From Salmonella enterica subsp. enterica serovar Typhimurium str. LT2 (lineage in GTDB: Bacteria > Pseudomonadota > Gammaproteobacteria > Enterobacterales > Enterobacteriaceae): a DNA stretch of 64,000 nucleotides. The notes beneath the pieces were generated by a model. The model searched no databases and was not told the origin of the DNA. It worked only from the letters and a program-made list of their open reading frames with translations. Shown one piece after another: positions 24,256 to 32,885 of the stretch (the stretch's first letter is position 1; each line of letters opens with the position of its first letter). Both the position numbers and the translations under genes were made by a program. The DNA is taken from NCBI RefSeq assembly GCF_000006945.2, contig NC_003197.2, positions 3,968,001-4,032,000 on the forward strand, read 5' to 3'.

Positions 24256-25572
24256 TCAGGACGCGGCGACTTCAGCCAGGTTGCCGCGCACTTTGCTTTC
24301 GCGCCAGAAGTAAACGCCAACGTAAACAAAGCACAGCATGGAAACCAGGAATGAGAGCTGTAGCGAGTGGAACATGTCCGCCACGTAGCCCTGAATCGCG
24401 GGAACCACCGCCGCGCCGACAATCGCCATCACGATCACCGCCCCCGCCATTTCGGTATGCTCGTTATCGACGGTATCGAGCGTTCCGGCATAAATGGTCG
24501 CCCAGCAGGGGCCAAACAGAACACTGACCAGCACCGCCACGTATACCGCGCTAAAGCTGGGCGCCAGCGCCACATAGGCCAGGAACAGCGCGCCGATCAC
24601 AGAGTAAAGGATCAGGACTTTTTCCGGGTTAAAGCGTGTCATCAGAATGTTGGCGATAAACTTGCCGATAAAAAAGCAGGCGAAGCTGTAGACCATAAAG
24701 GTTGAGGCATCGCGCTCATTGATATCGCCTAACTCCAGCGCCAGACGGATAGTGAACGACCAGACCGCCACCTGCATTCCCACATACAGGAACTGCGCCA
24801 CAATACCGCGACGGAAACGGGCGTTGCTGGCGAGATAGCGTAACGTATCCAGCGCCGAGGGGCGTTTATGACTCGCGGTTTGCGCGACTTTACAGGTCGG
24901 GAAACGCGTCAGCAGGAACAGTACCATCACCACTACCAGAACCATAATCATGTACTTATAGGGTTCCAGAGTGTTTTCCAGCATCAGCACCTTGAAGTTG
25001 TGGACCTGCTCGGCATTCATGCCCGCCATCTGTTTTTCCAGGCTTTCCCCTTCGGAAAAGACCAGATATTTACCCAATAAAATGCCTGCCGCCGCGCCGA
25101 TCGGATAAAAGGTCTGGCTGATATTCAGCCGCAGCGTGGCGTAGGCTTTCGGCCCGATCATCGAACTGTAGGTATTCGCCGCCGTTTCCAGGAAACTCAG
25201 GCCAATCGCAATGGCGAAAATCGCCGCGAGGAACATGGTGTAGGTCGCCATGTGCGACGCCGGGAAAAAGAGCGTACAGCCGACAATGTATAGCGTCAGG
25301 CCGATAAGTATCGCCACTTTATAACTGGTTTTTTTAATGACCAGCGAGGCCGGAATAGCAATTAAAAAATAACCGCCATAAAAGGCGCTTTGTACTAATG
25401 CCGAAGCAAAGTTGCTCAGCGAAAATACACTTTTAAATTGCGTAATCAGAATATCATTTAACGCGGCTGCGCATCCCCATAATGGGAATAAACAGGATAA
25501 CAAAATAAACTGGAACAGAGGTGTCTTATTCAGATACCCGTCGGGCATCTGAACGATGTTTTTATCGTTCAT
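24256..25572 (-). CDS. deoP: DeoP, 2-deoxy-D-ribose permease (FucP-type MFS)
   Basis: A 438-residue major facilitator of the fucose permease group. It has the N-terminal LSCLFPLWGCAAALNDILI (about 29-47), a middle ETAANTYSSMIGP motif, and FYGGYFLIAIPASLVIKK typical of FucP proteins. It imports deoxyribose by proton symport, feeding the kinase encoded just upstream. It lies 30 nt after deoK and 11 nt before deoX. The same strand and spacing support a single transcript. Confidence 0.92.
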   Translation of the reverse strand: MNDKNIVQMPDGYLNKTPLFQFILLSCLFPLWGCAAALNDILITQFKSVFSLSNFASALVQSAFYGGYFLIAIPASLVIKKTSYKVAILIGLTLYIVGCTLFFPASHMATYTMFLAAIFAIAIGLSFLETAANTYSSMIGPKAYATLRLNISQTFYPIGAAAGILLGKYLVFSEGESLEKQMAGMNAEQVHNFKVLMLENTLEPYKYMIMVLVVVMVLFLLTRFPTCKVAQTASHKRPSALDTLRYLASNARFRRGIVAQFLYVGMQVAVWSFTIRLALELGDINERDASTFMVYSFACFFIGKFIANILMTRFNPEKVLILYSVIGALFLAYVALAPSFSAVYVAVLVSVLFGPCWATIYAGTLDTVDNEHTEMAGAVIVMAIVGAAVVPAIQGYVADMFHSLQLSFLVSMLCFVYVGVYFWRESKVRGNLAEVAAS

Positions 25573-25602
25573 AGTGCTACCTTTAACAGTGCAGGGTGAT
25601 TG

Positions 25603-26523
25603 TTATTCGTTCAACGAAAGATACTCATTAAATTGCTCAATACTTGGATAAGAGGATTGGGTGCCTTTCCCGGTGACGCTGAAAGCGGCAAAGAGAACGG
25701 CTTTTTTCATGGCGGCTTCCACATCCCCGCTCTGGACGTAGTAATGCGCGAAACAGCCGATAAAGGCATCGCCCGCGCCGCTGGTATCGACAGCGTTCAC
25801 TCGAAACGCCGGAACATGGACTTCCTGGTCACGCGTCATCCACAGCGCGCCTTTCTCACCCATGGTGACAATAATATTGTTCAGCCCTTTATCTACCAGC
25901 GAACGTGCCGCTGCGCGAATATGGTCATAGGTATCCACTGGCATACCGGTTAATATTTCCAGCTCGGTTTCATTGGGTACAAAGAAATCGCATTTACAGG
26001 CATAAGACATATCTAATTCCCGTAATGCTGGCGCAGGGTTTAATAACACTTCAATCCCGTGTTTCTTGCCAAATTCTATTGCGTGATAAACCGTTTCAAG
26101 CTGAACTTCCAGTTGCAGAACAATAAGCTGGCATTTTTTTAAATCTTCCGCCGCGCGATCGATATCTTCCGGCGAGAGAAACTTGTTAGCGCCTTTGATG
26201 ATCAGAATGCTGTTGCTGGAGTTGGCGTTGACGAAAATCGGCGCTACGCCGCTGCTGGTACACGGTACTTTTTCTACATACGTCGTATTGATCCCCCAGG
26301 ATTCGAGATTACGAATGGTGTTGTCGGCAAAAATATCGTCGCCCACTTTGGTCAACATCAATACTTTTGAATTGAGCTTAGCGGCCGCCACGGCCTGGTT
26401 CGCCCCTTTTCCGCCGCAGCCGATTTTAAACGCCGGCGCTTCCAGAGTTTCCCCTTCTTTGGGCATCTGGTTGGTGTAGGTGATAAGGTCCACCATGTTA
26501 GAGCCAATAACCGCGATATCCAT
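25603..26523 (-). CDS. deoK: DeoK, deoxyribokinase (ribokinase family)
   Basis: A 306-residue PfkB-family kinase. The N-terminal substrate block is IGCGGKGANQAVAAAKL (about 33-49). The C-terminal catalytic motif VDTSGAGDAFIGCF holds the catalytic aspartate (about D250) and anion hole. It makes deoxyribose 5-phosphate, which the chromosomal DeoC aldolase splits to acetaldehyde and glyceraldehyde 3-phosphate. GAGGGAG lies just upstream of the ATG. The deoQKPX regulon of Salmonella gives it its name; E. coli K-12 lacks it. Confidence 0.93.
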   Translation of the reverse strand: MDIAVIGSNMVDLITYTNQMPKEGETLEAPAFKIGCGGKGANQAVAAAKLNSKVLMLTKVGDDIFADNTIRNLESWGINTTYVEKVPCTSSGVAPIFVNANSSNSILIIKGANKFLSPEDIDRAAEDLKKCQLIVLQLEVQLETVYHAIEFGKKHGIEVLLNPAPALRELDMSYACKCDFFVPNETELEILTGMPVDTYDHIRAAARSLVDKGLNNIIVTMGEKGALWMTRDQEVHVPAFRVNAVDTSGAGDAFIGCFAHYYVQSGDVEAAMKKAVLFAAFSVTGKGTQSSYPSIEQFNEYLSLNE

Positions 26524-26566
26524 TTTACTCCCTCTCAGAAATCGTCACACGACAATGATATTAAAA

Positions 26567-26582
26567 TAACATTATCATGTTA
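26567..26582. promoter_or_regulatory. Candidate DeoQ operator on the deoK side
   Basis: TAACAT and ATGTTA form a perfect inverted repeat around TATC, 44 bp upstream of the deoK start. The half-site resembles those of DeoR-family repressors and recurs on the deoQ side of the same 324-bp divergent region. Confidence 0.55.
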
Positions 26583-26803
26583 CTTCCGTATCATTTGTGA
26601 CTATGATCGCGATTAGAGGATCATTTTGCCATTTACTTCGTGAACAATCCCTGGCGGAACATACGCGCACCAAATCATTTTTATTGTTACAATTTACTGA
26701 AAATTAACTATTTATTGTTATAAAACGCGAATAAACCCACTTTTATTTCCTGACAGCCGGACGTATAGTAGTGCCACACTGTAATGTTCTCAGAAACACA
26801 TAA

Positions 26804-26821
26804 ATGTTACTGATGGAACAT
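26804..26821. promoter_or_regulatory. Candidate DeoQ operator on the deoQ side
   Basis: ATGTT and AACAT are inverted around 8 bp, 26 bp upstream of the deoQ start. It shares its half-site with the palindrome at 26567, as expected for a repressor controlling both divergent promoters. The AT-rich stretch between the two shows no gene. Confidence 0.45.
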
Positions 26822-26847
26822 AACAACATGATTTGCGGAGAGGGTGA

Positions 26848-27633
26848 ATGGAGACCAAGCAAAAAGAACGTATCCGACGCTTGATGGAGTTACTGAAAAA
26901 GACCGATCGAATCCATCTGAAAGACGCCGCGCGGATGCTGGAAGTTTCGGTGATGACCATTCGCCGCGATCTCAGCCAGGATGATGACCCTTTACCGCTG
27001 ACGCTGCTCGGCGGCTATATCGTCATGGTAAATAAGCCTGCGTCTTCAACCAATATGCCGCTGCCGGCGAAAAAGACGCATCATCGGGACGACCTTCCCG
27101 TTGCGATCCTGGCCGCCGGCCTGGTGCGTGAAAACGATCTGGTTTTTTTTGATAACGGTCCGGAAATGCCATTAGTTATCAGCATGATACCGGATGATAT
27201 TACCTTTACCGGGATTTGCTACTCGCATCGGGTATTTATCGCGCTGAATGAAAAGCCTAATGCCACGGCGATTCTGTGCGGCGGCACCTATCGGGCCAAG
27301 AGCGATGCCTTTTATGATGCCAATAATCCTTCGGCGCTGGATTCGCTCAATCCGCGCAAAGTGTTTATTTCCGCCAGCGGCGTACATGAACATTTTGGCG
27401 TGAGCTGGTTTAACCCGGATGATCTTGCCGCCAAACGTAAAGCGATGGAACGCGGTCTGCGCAAAATTTTGCTGGCGCGTCACGCCCTGTTTGATGAGGT
27501 CGCGCCTGCCAGCATTGGTCCGCTTTCTGCCTTTGATGTCCTGATTAGCGATCGCCCATTACCGACAGATTATGCCGTTCACTGTCGGAATGGTTCCGTC
27601 AAAGTCATCACGCCTGATTCGGAAAGTGAATAA
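26848..27633 (+). CDS. deoQ: DeoQ, DeoR-family repressor of the deoxyribose operon
   Basis: A 261-residue repressor. The N-terminal DeoR helix-turn-helix IHLKDAARMLEVSVMTIRRDL covers about residues 22-42, here in outline. The sugar-phosphate-sensing domain follows, with VFFDNGPEMP, LCGGTYRAKSDAFY and VFISASGVHEHFG. It is transcribed away from deoKPX, so the 324-bp gap holds both promoters. The inducer is expected to be deoxyribose or its phosphate. Its stop is separated by a single base from the convergent ilvN stop, with no obvious terminator between. Confidence 0.92.
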   Translation: METKQKERIRRLMELLKKTDRIHLKDAARMLEVSVMTIRRDLSQDDDPLPLTLLGGYIVMVNKPASSTNMPLPAKKTHHRDDLPVAILAAGLVRENDLVFFDNGPEMPLVISMIPDDITFTGICYSHRVFIALNEKPNATAILCGGTYRAKSDAFYDANNPSALDSLNPRKVFISASGVHEHFGVSWFNPDDLAAKRKAMERGLRKILLARHALFDEVAPASIGPLSAFDVLISDRPLPTDYAVHCRNGSVKVITPDSESE

Positions 27634-27634
27634 C

Positions 27635-27925
27635 TTACTCAAAAAAGACGGCAATTTTATTGAACATGGTGGGATCGGACTGGTTTCGTACCACCTTCGC
27701 CACGTCTTCCAGTTTATCGATCTGACTGATCATCTGTTCAAGTCGCTGATCGTCATTGACCAGAAGCCAGATGCGGCTCTGATCGCTACCCTGAATCGGT
27801 AAACAGAGAATACCCTCAACGTTGAAAGCGCGTCGGGCGAACAGCCCGCAGACGTGGGTCATCACGCCAGGATGGTTGCGAACGGTCAGCTCCAGAATAA
27901 CGTTATCATGTGATTGTTTCTGCAT
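27635..27925 (-). CDS. ilvN: IlvN, regulatory subunit of acetohydroxyacid synthase I
   Basis: A 96-residue ACT-domain protein: ELTVRNHPGVMTHVCGLFARR at about 11-31, followed by AFNVEGILCLPIQGSDQSR. It binds valine and confers feedback inhibition on the IlvB catalytic subunit in branched-chain amino acid synthesis. It follows ilvB by 3 nt and is cotranscribed with it. Confidence 0.97.
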   Translation of the reverse strand: MQKQSHDNVILELTVRNHPGVMTHVCGLFARRAFNVEGILCLPIQGSDQSRIWLLVNDDQRLEQMISQIDKLEDVAKVVRNQSDPTMFNKIAVFFE

Positions 27926-27928
27926 GGC

Positions 27929-29617
27929 TTATTCCCCCACCATCTCTGTATTTGCCGCGCCCGGCGGCACCATCGGATACACTTTTTCTTCTGCATCAAT
28001 GCGCACATGGATCAACGCCGGTCCAGGACGACGAATGATAGCCTGCAACGCCGCCTGCGGATCGGCTTCGTTATTCAAATCACAGGTGTCCAGACCAAAC
28101 CCGGCGGCAATCTGCATAAAGTTGATGCTTCCCGGATAGGTCGCCGCAAAAACGCCCTGTTTATAGAACAGACTCTGTTGCTGATGTACCAGTCCCAGCG
28201 CGTCGTTATTCATCAGGATGATTTTCACATCCAACTGGTTTTCACTGGCGGTAGCCATCTCCTGAATATTCATCATCAAACTACCGTCGCCGGAAAAACA
28301 CAGCACCTTGTTGCCCGGATTCGCCAGCGCCGCGCCAATCGCCGCGGGCAGACCAAACCCCATGGTGCCCAGCCCGCCGGAAGTCAGCCACTGACGCGGA
28401 CGGTTGAGCGGATAAGCCTGCGCGGTCCACATCTGATGCTGACCTACGTCAGTGGTAATAATCGCGTTGTCGTCCACACAGGCGGCGACCGCGTTAATCA
28501 GCCCATAGTGACTAAGCGGGTTATTTTCCTGGGGAATACTGCAAGGGAATTCTTGCTGCAAGTCCGCCACCAACTGATGCCATGCTTCCCGCGGCTGTGC
28601 CTCGATATGGGGAATTAACTGTGCCAGTACATCATCGACATCCGCCTGAATAGCCACATGCGGCTGCTTAATTTTGCCTAACTCGGCGCGATCGATATCC
28701 ACATGGATGATTTTGGCGTTCGGACAAAACTGCTCCGTTTTGCCAATCGCCCGGTCATCAAAACGCGCGCCCAGAACAATCAGTAAATCGGCCTCTTGCA
28801 GAATAAAATTGGTACTGCGCGCGCCGTGCATCCCCAGCATTCCTAACGACAGCGGATGCGCCTTAGGCAGCATTCCCAGCGCCATTAAGGTCATTGTCGT
28901 CGGCAGTTGCGCTTTTTCCGCCAGTTCGCGCACGCGTGTCGGCGCATTGATCACGCCGCCGCCCAGATACAGCACCGGACGCTTCGCCGCGTTAATCATT
29001 GCGGCGGCCTCGCGGATACTCTCCGCGCTAAACTCCGGCGGGGGTGATTTTTCCGCCGGCGACGGCAACGCATCCAGCTCAATTGTCGCCGTCTGCACAT
29101 CTTTAGGAACGTCTATCCACACCGGGCCGGGACGCCCCGACTGCGCCAGACGAAAAGCATCGCTCATCACCTGAGGCAACTCATTGATATTTCTGACCAG
29201 ATAGTTGTGCTTGGTGATGGGGATAGAGATACCGTAGGTATCCACTTCCTGAAACGCGTCAGTACCGATCATGGACGCCGGAACCTGCCCGGTAATACAG
29301 ATTAACGGAATAGAATCCAGGCGCGCATCGGCAATGGCCGTGACCAGATTGGTCGCGCCCGGCCCGCTACAGGCCATACAAACAGCAGGTTTACCCTCCG
29401 TCCGCGCCATCCCCTGCGCAATAAACCCCGCGCCTTGTTCGTGGCGCGCCAGAATATGACGGATTTGCGTACTTTGGCTTAACGCGTCGTAAACGGGGAG
29501 GATCGAACCGCCGGGAATGCCGGTGACGATACGAATCCCCTGGCGCTCCAGAAAATGAACAATAAATTCCGCGCCCGTAAAGCGCTGAGGTGTAGATGTT
29601 GTGCCCGAACTTGCCAT
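27929..29617 (-). CDS. ilvB: IlvB, catalytic subunit of acetohydroxyacid synthase I
   Basis: A 562-residue thiamine-diphosphate enzyme joining two pyruvates, or pyruvate and 2-oxobutyrate, at the first common step of valine and isoleucine synthesis. The activating glutamate is in the N-terminal LARHEQGAGFIAQGMAR block (about 59-75). The thiamine-binding GDGSLMMNIQEMATASENQL region (about 441-460) ends the metal-binding motif. Expression is controlled by the ivbL attenuator and, by analogy with E. coli, by CRP. Confidence 0.97.
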   Translation of the reverse strand: MASSGTTSTPQRFTGAEFIVHFLERQGIRIVTGIPGGSILPVYDALSQSTQIRHILARHEQGAGFIAQGMARTEGKPAVCMACSGPGATNLVTAIADARLDSIPLICITGQVPASMIGTDAFQEVDTYGISIPITKHNYLVRNINELPQVMSDAFRLAQSGRPGPVWIDVPKDVQTATIELDALPSPAEKSPPPEFSAESIREAAAMINAAKRPVLYLGGGVINAPTRVRELAEKAQLPTTMTLMALGMLPKAHPLSLGMLGMHGARSTNFILQEADLLIVLGARFDDRAIGKTEQFCPNAKIIHVDIDRAELGKIKQPHVAIQADVDDVLAQLIPHIEAQPREAWHQLVADLQQEFPCSIPQENNPLSHYGLINAVAACVDDNAIITTDVGQHQMWTAQAYPLNRPRQWLTSGGLGTMGFGLPAAIGAALANPGNKVLCFSGDGSLMMNIQEMATASENQLDVKIILMNNDALGLVHQQQSLFYKQGVFAATYPGSINFMQIAAGFGLDTCDLNNEADPQAALQAIIRRPGPALIHVRIDAEEKVYPMVPPGAANTEMVGE

Positions 29618-29666
29618 GCTCCATTCCTTTTATTCTGAGCCGACGTTCCGGGAAGGTGTCTTAAAC

Positions 29667-29702
29667 AAAAAACCCCGCCCGGTTTGCGCCGGCGGGGTTT
29701 TG
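29667..29702 (-). terminator. ilvB attenuator terminator
   Basis: On the minus strand AAAACCCCGCC pairs with GGCGGGGTTTT across a short loop, followed by a T-run. It lies between ivbL and ilvB. When valine and leucine tRNAs are charged, this hairpin forms and stops transcription before ilvB. Confidence 0.93.
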
Positions 29703-29723
29703 GAATCGTGTGTGTTCCGGACC

Positions 29724-29822
29724 CTACGGCGCATTGCCGACGACCACCACCACACGCACGACGACCACTGCGCGAGATGGCGCAGTTGTTAGTAGGGTCG
29801 CGTTCAGCATGGAAGGGTTCAT
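29724..29822 (-). CDS. ivbL: IvbL, ilvBN operon leader peptide
   Basis: A 32-residue peptide that begins MNPSMLNATLL and ends with VVVVRVVVVV followed by GNAP. Nine valine codons in a row of ten make it a sensor of valyl-tRNA, and the leucines upstream add leucine control. Ribosome stalling here prevents the downstream attenuator from forming. Its sequence differs at several N-terminal positions from the E. coli peptide but keeps its length and valine run. Confidence 0.95.
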   Translation of the reverse strand: MNPSMLNATLLTTAPSRAVVVVRVVVVVGNAP

Positions 29823-29908
29823 TAGGGGCCTTGTCTGTTTGTTATTAACACGTTTTATACAAGCACAGCGCTTTCAGCATGACAACGGAAAAATTTTCAT
29901 CTGCACAA

Positions 29909-29930
29909 AAATGCGTCAGCGATCACATTT
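29909..29930. promoter_or_regulatory. CRP site of the ilvB promoter
   Basis: The minus strand reads TGTGA-TCGCTG-ACGCA inside AAA/TTT flanks, close to the CRP consensus. It lies upstream of ivbL where CRP is known to activate ilvB in E. coli. Confidence 0.7.
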
Positions 29931-30029
29931 TTCTACGAATTTACACGCTTTGAGTATAGGCGTGATAAGCGTAGCGCCCTCCGGTAATCGCCGGGATTGA
30001 TGATCACGCATTTCACAATGCCGGAAAAC

Positions 30030-30104
30030 AAAAAACCTCGCCGAAGCGAGGTTCTTACAGCGTAATGCGGGTGGTAGCCGCGAAGCACACTGTGTTATGT
30101 CAAC
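30030..30104 (-). ncRNA. istR: IstR-1, antisense inhibitor of tisB translation
   Basis: An RNA of about 75 nt read on the minus strand. It starts GTTGACATAACACAGTGTGC and ends in the hairpin AACCTCGC/GCGAGGTT (30034-30053) plus a T-run. Its 5' part is the exact reverse complement of a 22-nt segment of the tisB mRNA leader at 30332-30353. In E. coli, IstR-1 pairs with the tisAB standby ribosome site and blocks toxin synthesis. The longer IstR-2 uses the same terminator from an SOS promoter. The ends are inferred from the E. coli RNA. Confidence 0.9.
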
Positions 30105-30199
30105 AGCAGAAGTATACGCGTTCTGTGCAGAACGCGCAATTTCGGCGCGAATTTTGATGAATTTGAGTATGGATCAGAAGCTCCGTTCTGTCTATAAAT

Positions 30200-30231
30200 T
30201 ACTGTTCATTTATACAGTACTTAACTATAAT
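30200..30231 (+). promoter_or_regulatory. LexA box and promoter of tisB
   Basis: A LexA operator TACTG-N10-CAGTA spans 30200-30219 (core CTGT-N8-ACAG, a perfect match). A TATAAT -10 box lies at 30226-30231. Transcription would start near 30238 and give the tisB leader. Binding would also cover a divergent promoter for IstR-2. Confidence 0.9.
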
Positions 30232-30455
30232 GTCTTTGACACAATGTGTTATGCGGGGGCCGCATCGTAAACCGGCGCAACGAAGTCCTGGCTGAAACGG
30301 GTGGTGCCGTCAGCGCCTTAACCCCCTCGTGAGCACACTGTGTTATGTCAACACGCACACTATTCCTCGCAAAAGGGATCGCGTGCGCAACAGCTGGCAA
30401 CAGGCAGCGGAAAGGTACGTCGGCTGGCAGTGCTCCTTAACCACAGGAGACGCGT

Positions 30456-30545
30456 ATGAGCGTAGTGGATATCACCATTCTTATCCTGAAACTCATTGTT
30501 GCAGCACTGCAACTGCTTGATGCTGTTCTGAAATACCTTAAGTAA
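30456..30545 (+). CDS. tisB: TisB, SOS-induced membrane toxin
   Basis: A 29-residue hydrophobic peptide, MSVVDITILILKL with a helix continuing to LKYLK, matching E. coli TisB in length and pattern. It inserts in the inner membrane, lowers proton motive force and ATP, and promotes persister formation after DNA damage. AGGAGA precedes the ATG. Translation depends on an upstream standby site inside the leader, which IstR-1 can cover. The preceding tisA-like leader reading frame is not listed because it is thought to be untranslated. Confidence 0.95.
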   Translation: MSVVDITILILKLIVAALQLLDAVLKYLK

Positions 30546-30565
30546 TTCAGATTCAAGCCGCACCG

Positions 30566-30592
30566 AAGGGGAGCGGGCAACCGCTCCCCTTT
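30566..30592 (+). terminator. tisB terminator
   Basis: AAGGGGAGCGG and CCGCTCCCCTTT pair across the loop GCAA, 20 nt after the tisB stop, followed by CACCTTAT. Confidence 0.88.
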
Positions 30593-30637
30593 CACCTTAT
30601 CCGCTGGTCTTTCGCTTCCCGGGTATGTTACGTTTTT

Positions 30638-31498
30638 ATGACACCCTCAACGACGCCTGACGCTATGACCCTTTCCGTTTTCTGCATTTTGCTGTTCGCC
30701 GCGCTGTTACATGCCAGCTGGAACGCCATTGTCAAAGCGGGAAACGATAAGCTCTACGCCGCGATCGGCGTCAGCGGTTCCGCGGCGGTCATGGCATTGA
30801 TCCTTTTGCCCTTCTCGCCGCAGCCAGCCCACGCCAGTATCCCTTTTTTAGCGGCCTCTACCGCGCTCCAGGTGGTGTATACCGTCCTGGTGGCGAAAAC
30901 CTATCAGGTCTCGGACATGAGCCAGACCTATCCTCTTATGCGCGGCACCGCGCCGCTGCTGGTGGCGCTCATTAGCGTTCTGTTTCTTGGCGACAGCCTG
31001 TCGTCGCTGGCCTGGGTCGGCATCGCAGTGATCTGCATGGCGATACTTGGGATGGCCTGTAATGGCCGCGCCAGCTCTCAACGTGGTGTCGTGCTGGCAT
31101 TAACTAACGCCTGTTTTATTGCCGGATATACGCTGGTGGACGGGACCGGCGTAAGACTCTCCGAAACGGCGCTGGGCTATACGCTATGGTCATTTTTTCT
31201 CAACGGCGCCTGCCTGTTAACCTGGGCGATGATTGCGCGGCGGCGGGAAGCGTCGCGTTATCTGGCGCAACAGTGGAAAAAAGGCATTTTTGGCGGGATT
31301 GGCACTATGGGATCTTATGGGCTGGCGCTATGGGCCATGACCCAGGCGCCGCTGGCGGTGGTCGCCGCGCTGCGTGAGACGTCGATTTTATTCGGCGCGC
31401 TGATAGCCTGGCTGTTGCTTAAAGAGAAAGTGGCCGGGCTACGTCTGGTGGCGGCTGGCGGGATTGCCCTCGGGGCGATTTTACTCCGTCTGTCATGA
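30638..31498 (+). CDS. EamA/DMT-family permease of unknown substrate
   Basis: A 286-residue membrane protein with about ten hydrophobic segments in two similar halves, the usual EamA length. Recognisable blocks are LHASWNAIVKAGNDKLYAAI (about 24-43), SQTYPLMRGTAPLLVALISV and the C-terminal ALRETSILFGALIAWLLLKE. The substrate cannot be predicted. No ribosome site is evident before the ATG at 30638, and a second ATG nine codons later is an alternative. It lies between tisB and emrD, where E. coli K-12 has no gene, to the best of recollection. Confidence 0.82.
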   Translation: MTPSTTPDAMTLSVFCILLFAALLHASWNAIVKAGNDKLYAAIGVSGSAAVMALILLPFSPQPAHASIPFLAASTALQVVYTVLVAKTYQVSDMSQTYPLMRGTAPLLVALISVLFLGDSLSSLAWVGIAVICMAILGMACNGRASSQRGVVLALTNACFIAGYTLVDGTGVRLSETALGYTLWSFFLNGACLLTWAMIARRREASRYLAQQWKKGIFGGIGTMGSYGLALWAMTQAPLAVVAALRETSILFGALIAWLLLKEKVAGLRLVAAGGIALGAILLRLS

Positions 31499-31700
31499 TC
31501 GCCCAATGACAGCCGCAGACGTAACACATTCTCGGCAACATTTGTTGCCGCTTTTGTTTACATATCCTGCCGTTCCTTCGTCTGCCATTGCTGGTTGCTG
31601 TCTGGCCTTCTTTTTCTGGTGTGATAGATTCCTCTCGCATTTATGGGAATGCGCAGCAAGTTATTCTTATTTTTTCTTTTTTTGAAAAGTAATCAGCGAA

Positions 31701-32885
31701 ATGAAAAGGCAGAGAAACGTCAATTTGTTGTTGATGTTGGTGTTACTGGTGGCCGTAGGGCAGATGGCGCAAACCATTTATATTCCCGCCATCGCCGATA
31801 TGGCACAAGCGCTAAACGTCCGGGAAGGCGCCGTCCAGAGCGTAATGGCTGCTTACCTCCTGACCTACGGCGTCTCGCAACTGTTTTACGGCCCGCTTTC
31901 CGACCGGGTTGGGCGCCGCCCCGTAATCCTCGTCGGCATGTCTATTTTTATGGTAGCGACCCTGTTCGCCATGACCACGCATAGTTTGACGGTGTTGATT
32001 GCCGCCAGCGCCATGCAAGGGATGGGAACCGGCGTTGGCGGAGTAATGGCGAGAACGCTCCCGCGCGATCTGTATGAAGGAACGCAACTTCGTCACGCCA
32101 ATAGCCTGTTAAATATGGGGATTCTGGTCAGCCCGCTGTTAGCGCCGCTGATTGGCAGCCTGCTGGATACCCTGTGGAACTGGCGCGCGTGTTACGCTTT
32201 CCTGCTGGTGCTTTGCGCTGGCGTCACCTTCAGCATGGCGCGCTGGATGCCGGAAACCCGCCCCGCCGGCGCGCCGCGCACACGGCTGATCGCCAGCTAT
32301 AAAACGCTGTTTGGTAACGGCGCATTTAACTGTTACCTGCTGATGCTAATCGGCGGGCTGGCTGGCATTGCGGTCTTTGAAGCCTGTTCCGGCGTGCTGA
32401 TGGGGGCAGTATTAGGTCTCAGCAGTATGGTGGTAAGCATTCTGTTTATTCTGCCGATTCCGGCGGCGTTCTTCGGCGCCTGGTTTGCCGGACGCCCGAA
32501 TAAACGCTTCTCAACCCTGATGTGGCAGTCAGTTATTTGCTGTCTGCTGGCAGGCCTTATGATGTGGATTCCCGGCTGGTTTGGCGTGATGAACGTCTGG
32601 ACGCTACTCATCCCCGCTGCGCTGTTTTTCTTCGGCGCCGGGATGTTATTTCCACTGGCCACCAGCGGCGCGATGGAGCCGTTTCCGTTCCTCGCAGGCA
32701 CCGCTGGCGCGCTGGTCGGCGGGCTGCAAAATATTGGTTCCGGCGTACTGGCGTGGCTTTCGGCAATGCTGCCGCAAACCGGTCAGGGCAGTCTGGGATT
32801 GCTGATGACCCTTATGGGATTGCTGATCCTGGCGTGCTGGCTGCCGCTGGCGTCACGGATATCGCATCAGGGGCAGACGGTTTAA
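31701..32885 (+). CDS. emrD: EmrD, multidrug efflux transporter (MFS)
   Basis: A 394-residue major facilitator starting MKRQRNVNLLLMLVLLVAVG, nearly identical to E. coli EmrD as remembered. It carries the motif-A loop GPLSDRVGRRPVIL (about 64-77). In E. coli it exports amphipathic compounds such as CCCP, benzalkonium and detergents. Its last 74 nt overlap the 3' end of the convergent GH5-like gene. Confidence 0.95.
   Translation: MKRQRNVNLLLMLVLLVAVGQMAQTIYIPAIADMAQALNVREGAVQSVMAAYLLTYGVSQLFYGPLSDRVGRRPVILVGMSIFMVATLFAMTTHSLTVLIAASAMQGMGTGVGGVMARTLPRDLYEGTQLRHANSLLNMGILVSPLLAPLIGSLLDTLWNWRACYAFLLVLCAGVTFSMARWMPETRPAGAPRTRLIASYKTLFGNGAFNCYLLMLIGGLAGIAVFEACSGVLMGAVLGLSSMVVSILFILPIPAAFFGAWFAGRPNKRFSTLMWQSVICCLLAGLMMWIPGWFGVMNVWTLLIPAALFFFGAGMLFPLATSGAMEPFPFLAGTAGALVGGLQNIGSGVLAWLSAMLPQTGQGSLGLLMTLMGLLILACWLPLASRISHQGQTV

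Noticed and set aside
26590..26640. A possible CRP half-site (TTTGTGACTATGATCGCG) upstream of deoK
   Set aside because: Only one half fits the consensus well, so CRP control could not be supported from sequence alone.
27914..28618. A 234-residue plus-strand frame opposite ilvB
   Set aside because: It is antisense to a highly conserved enzyme gene and histidine/arginine-rich as expected of a shadow frame.
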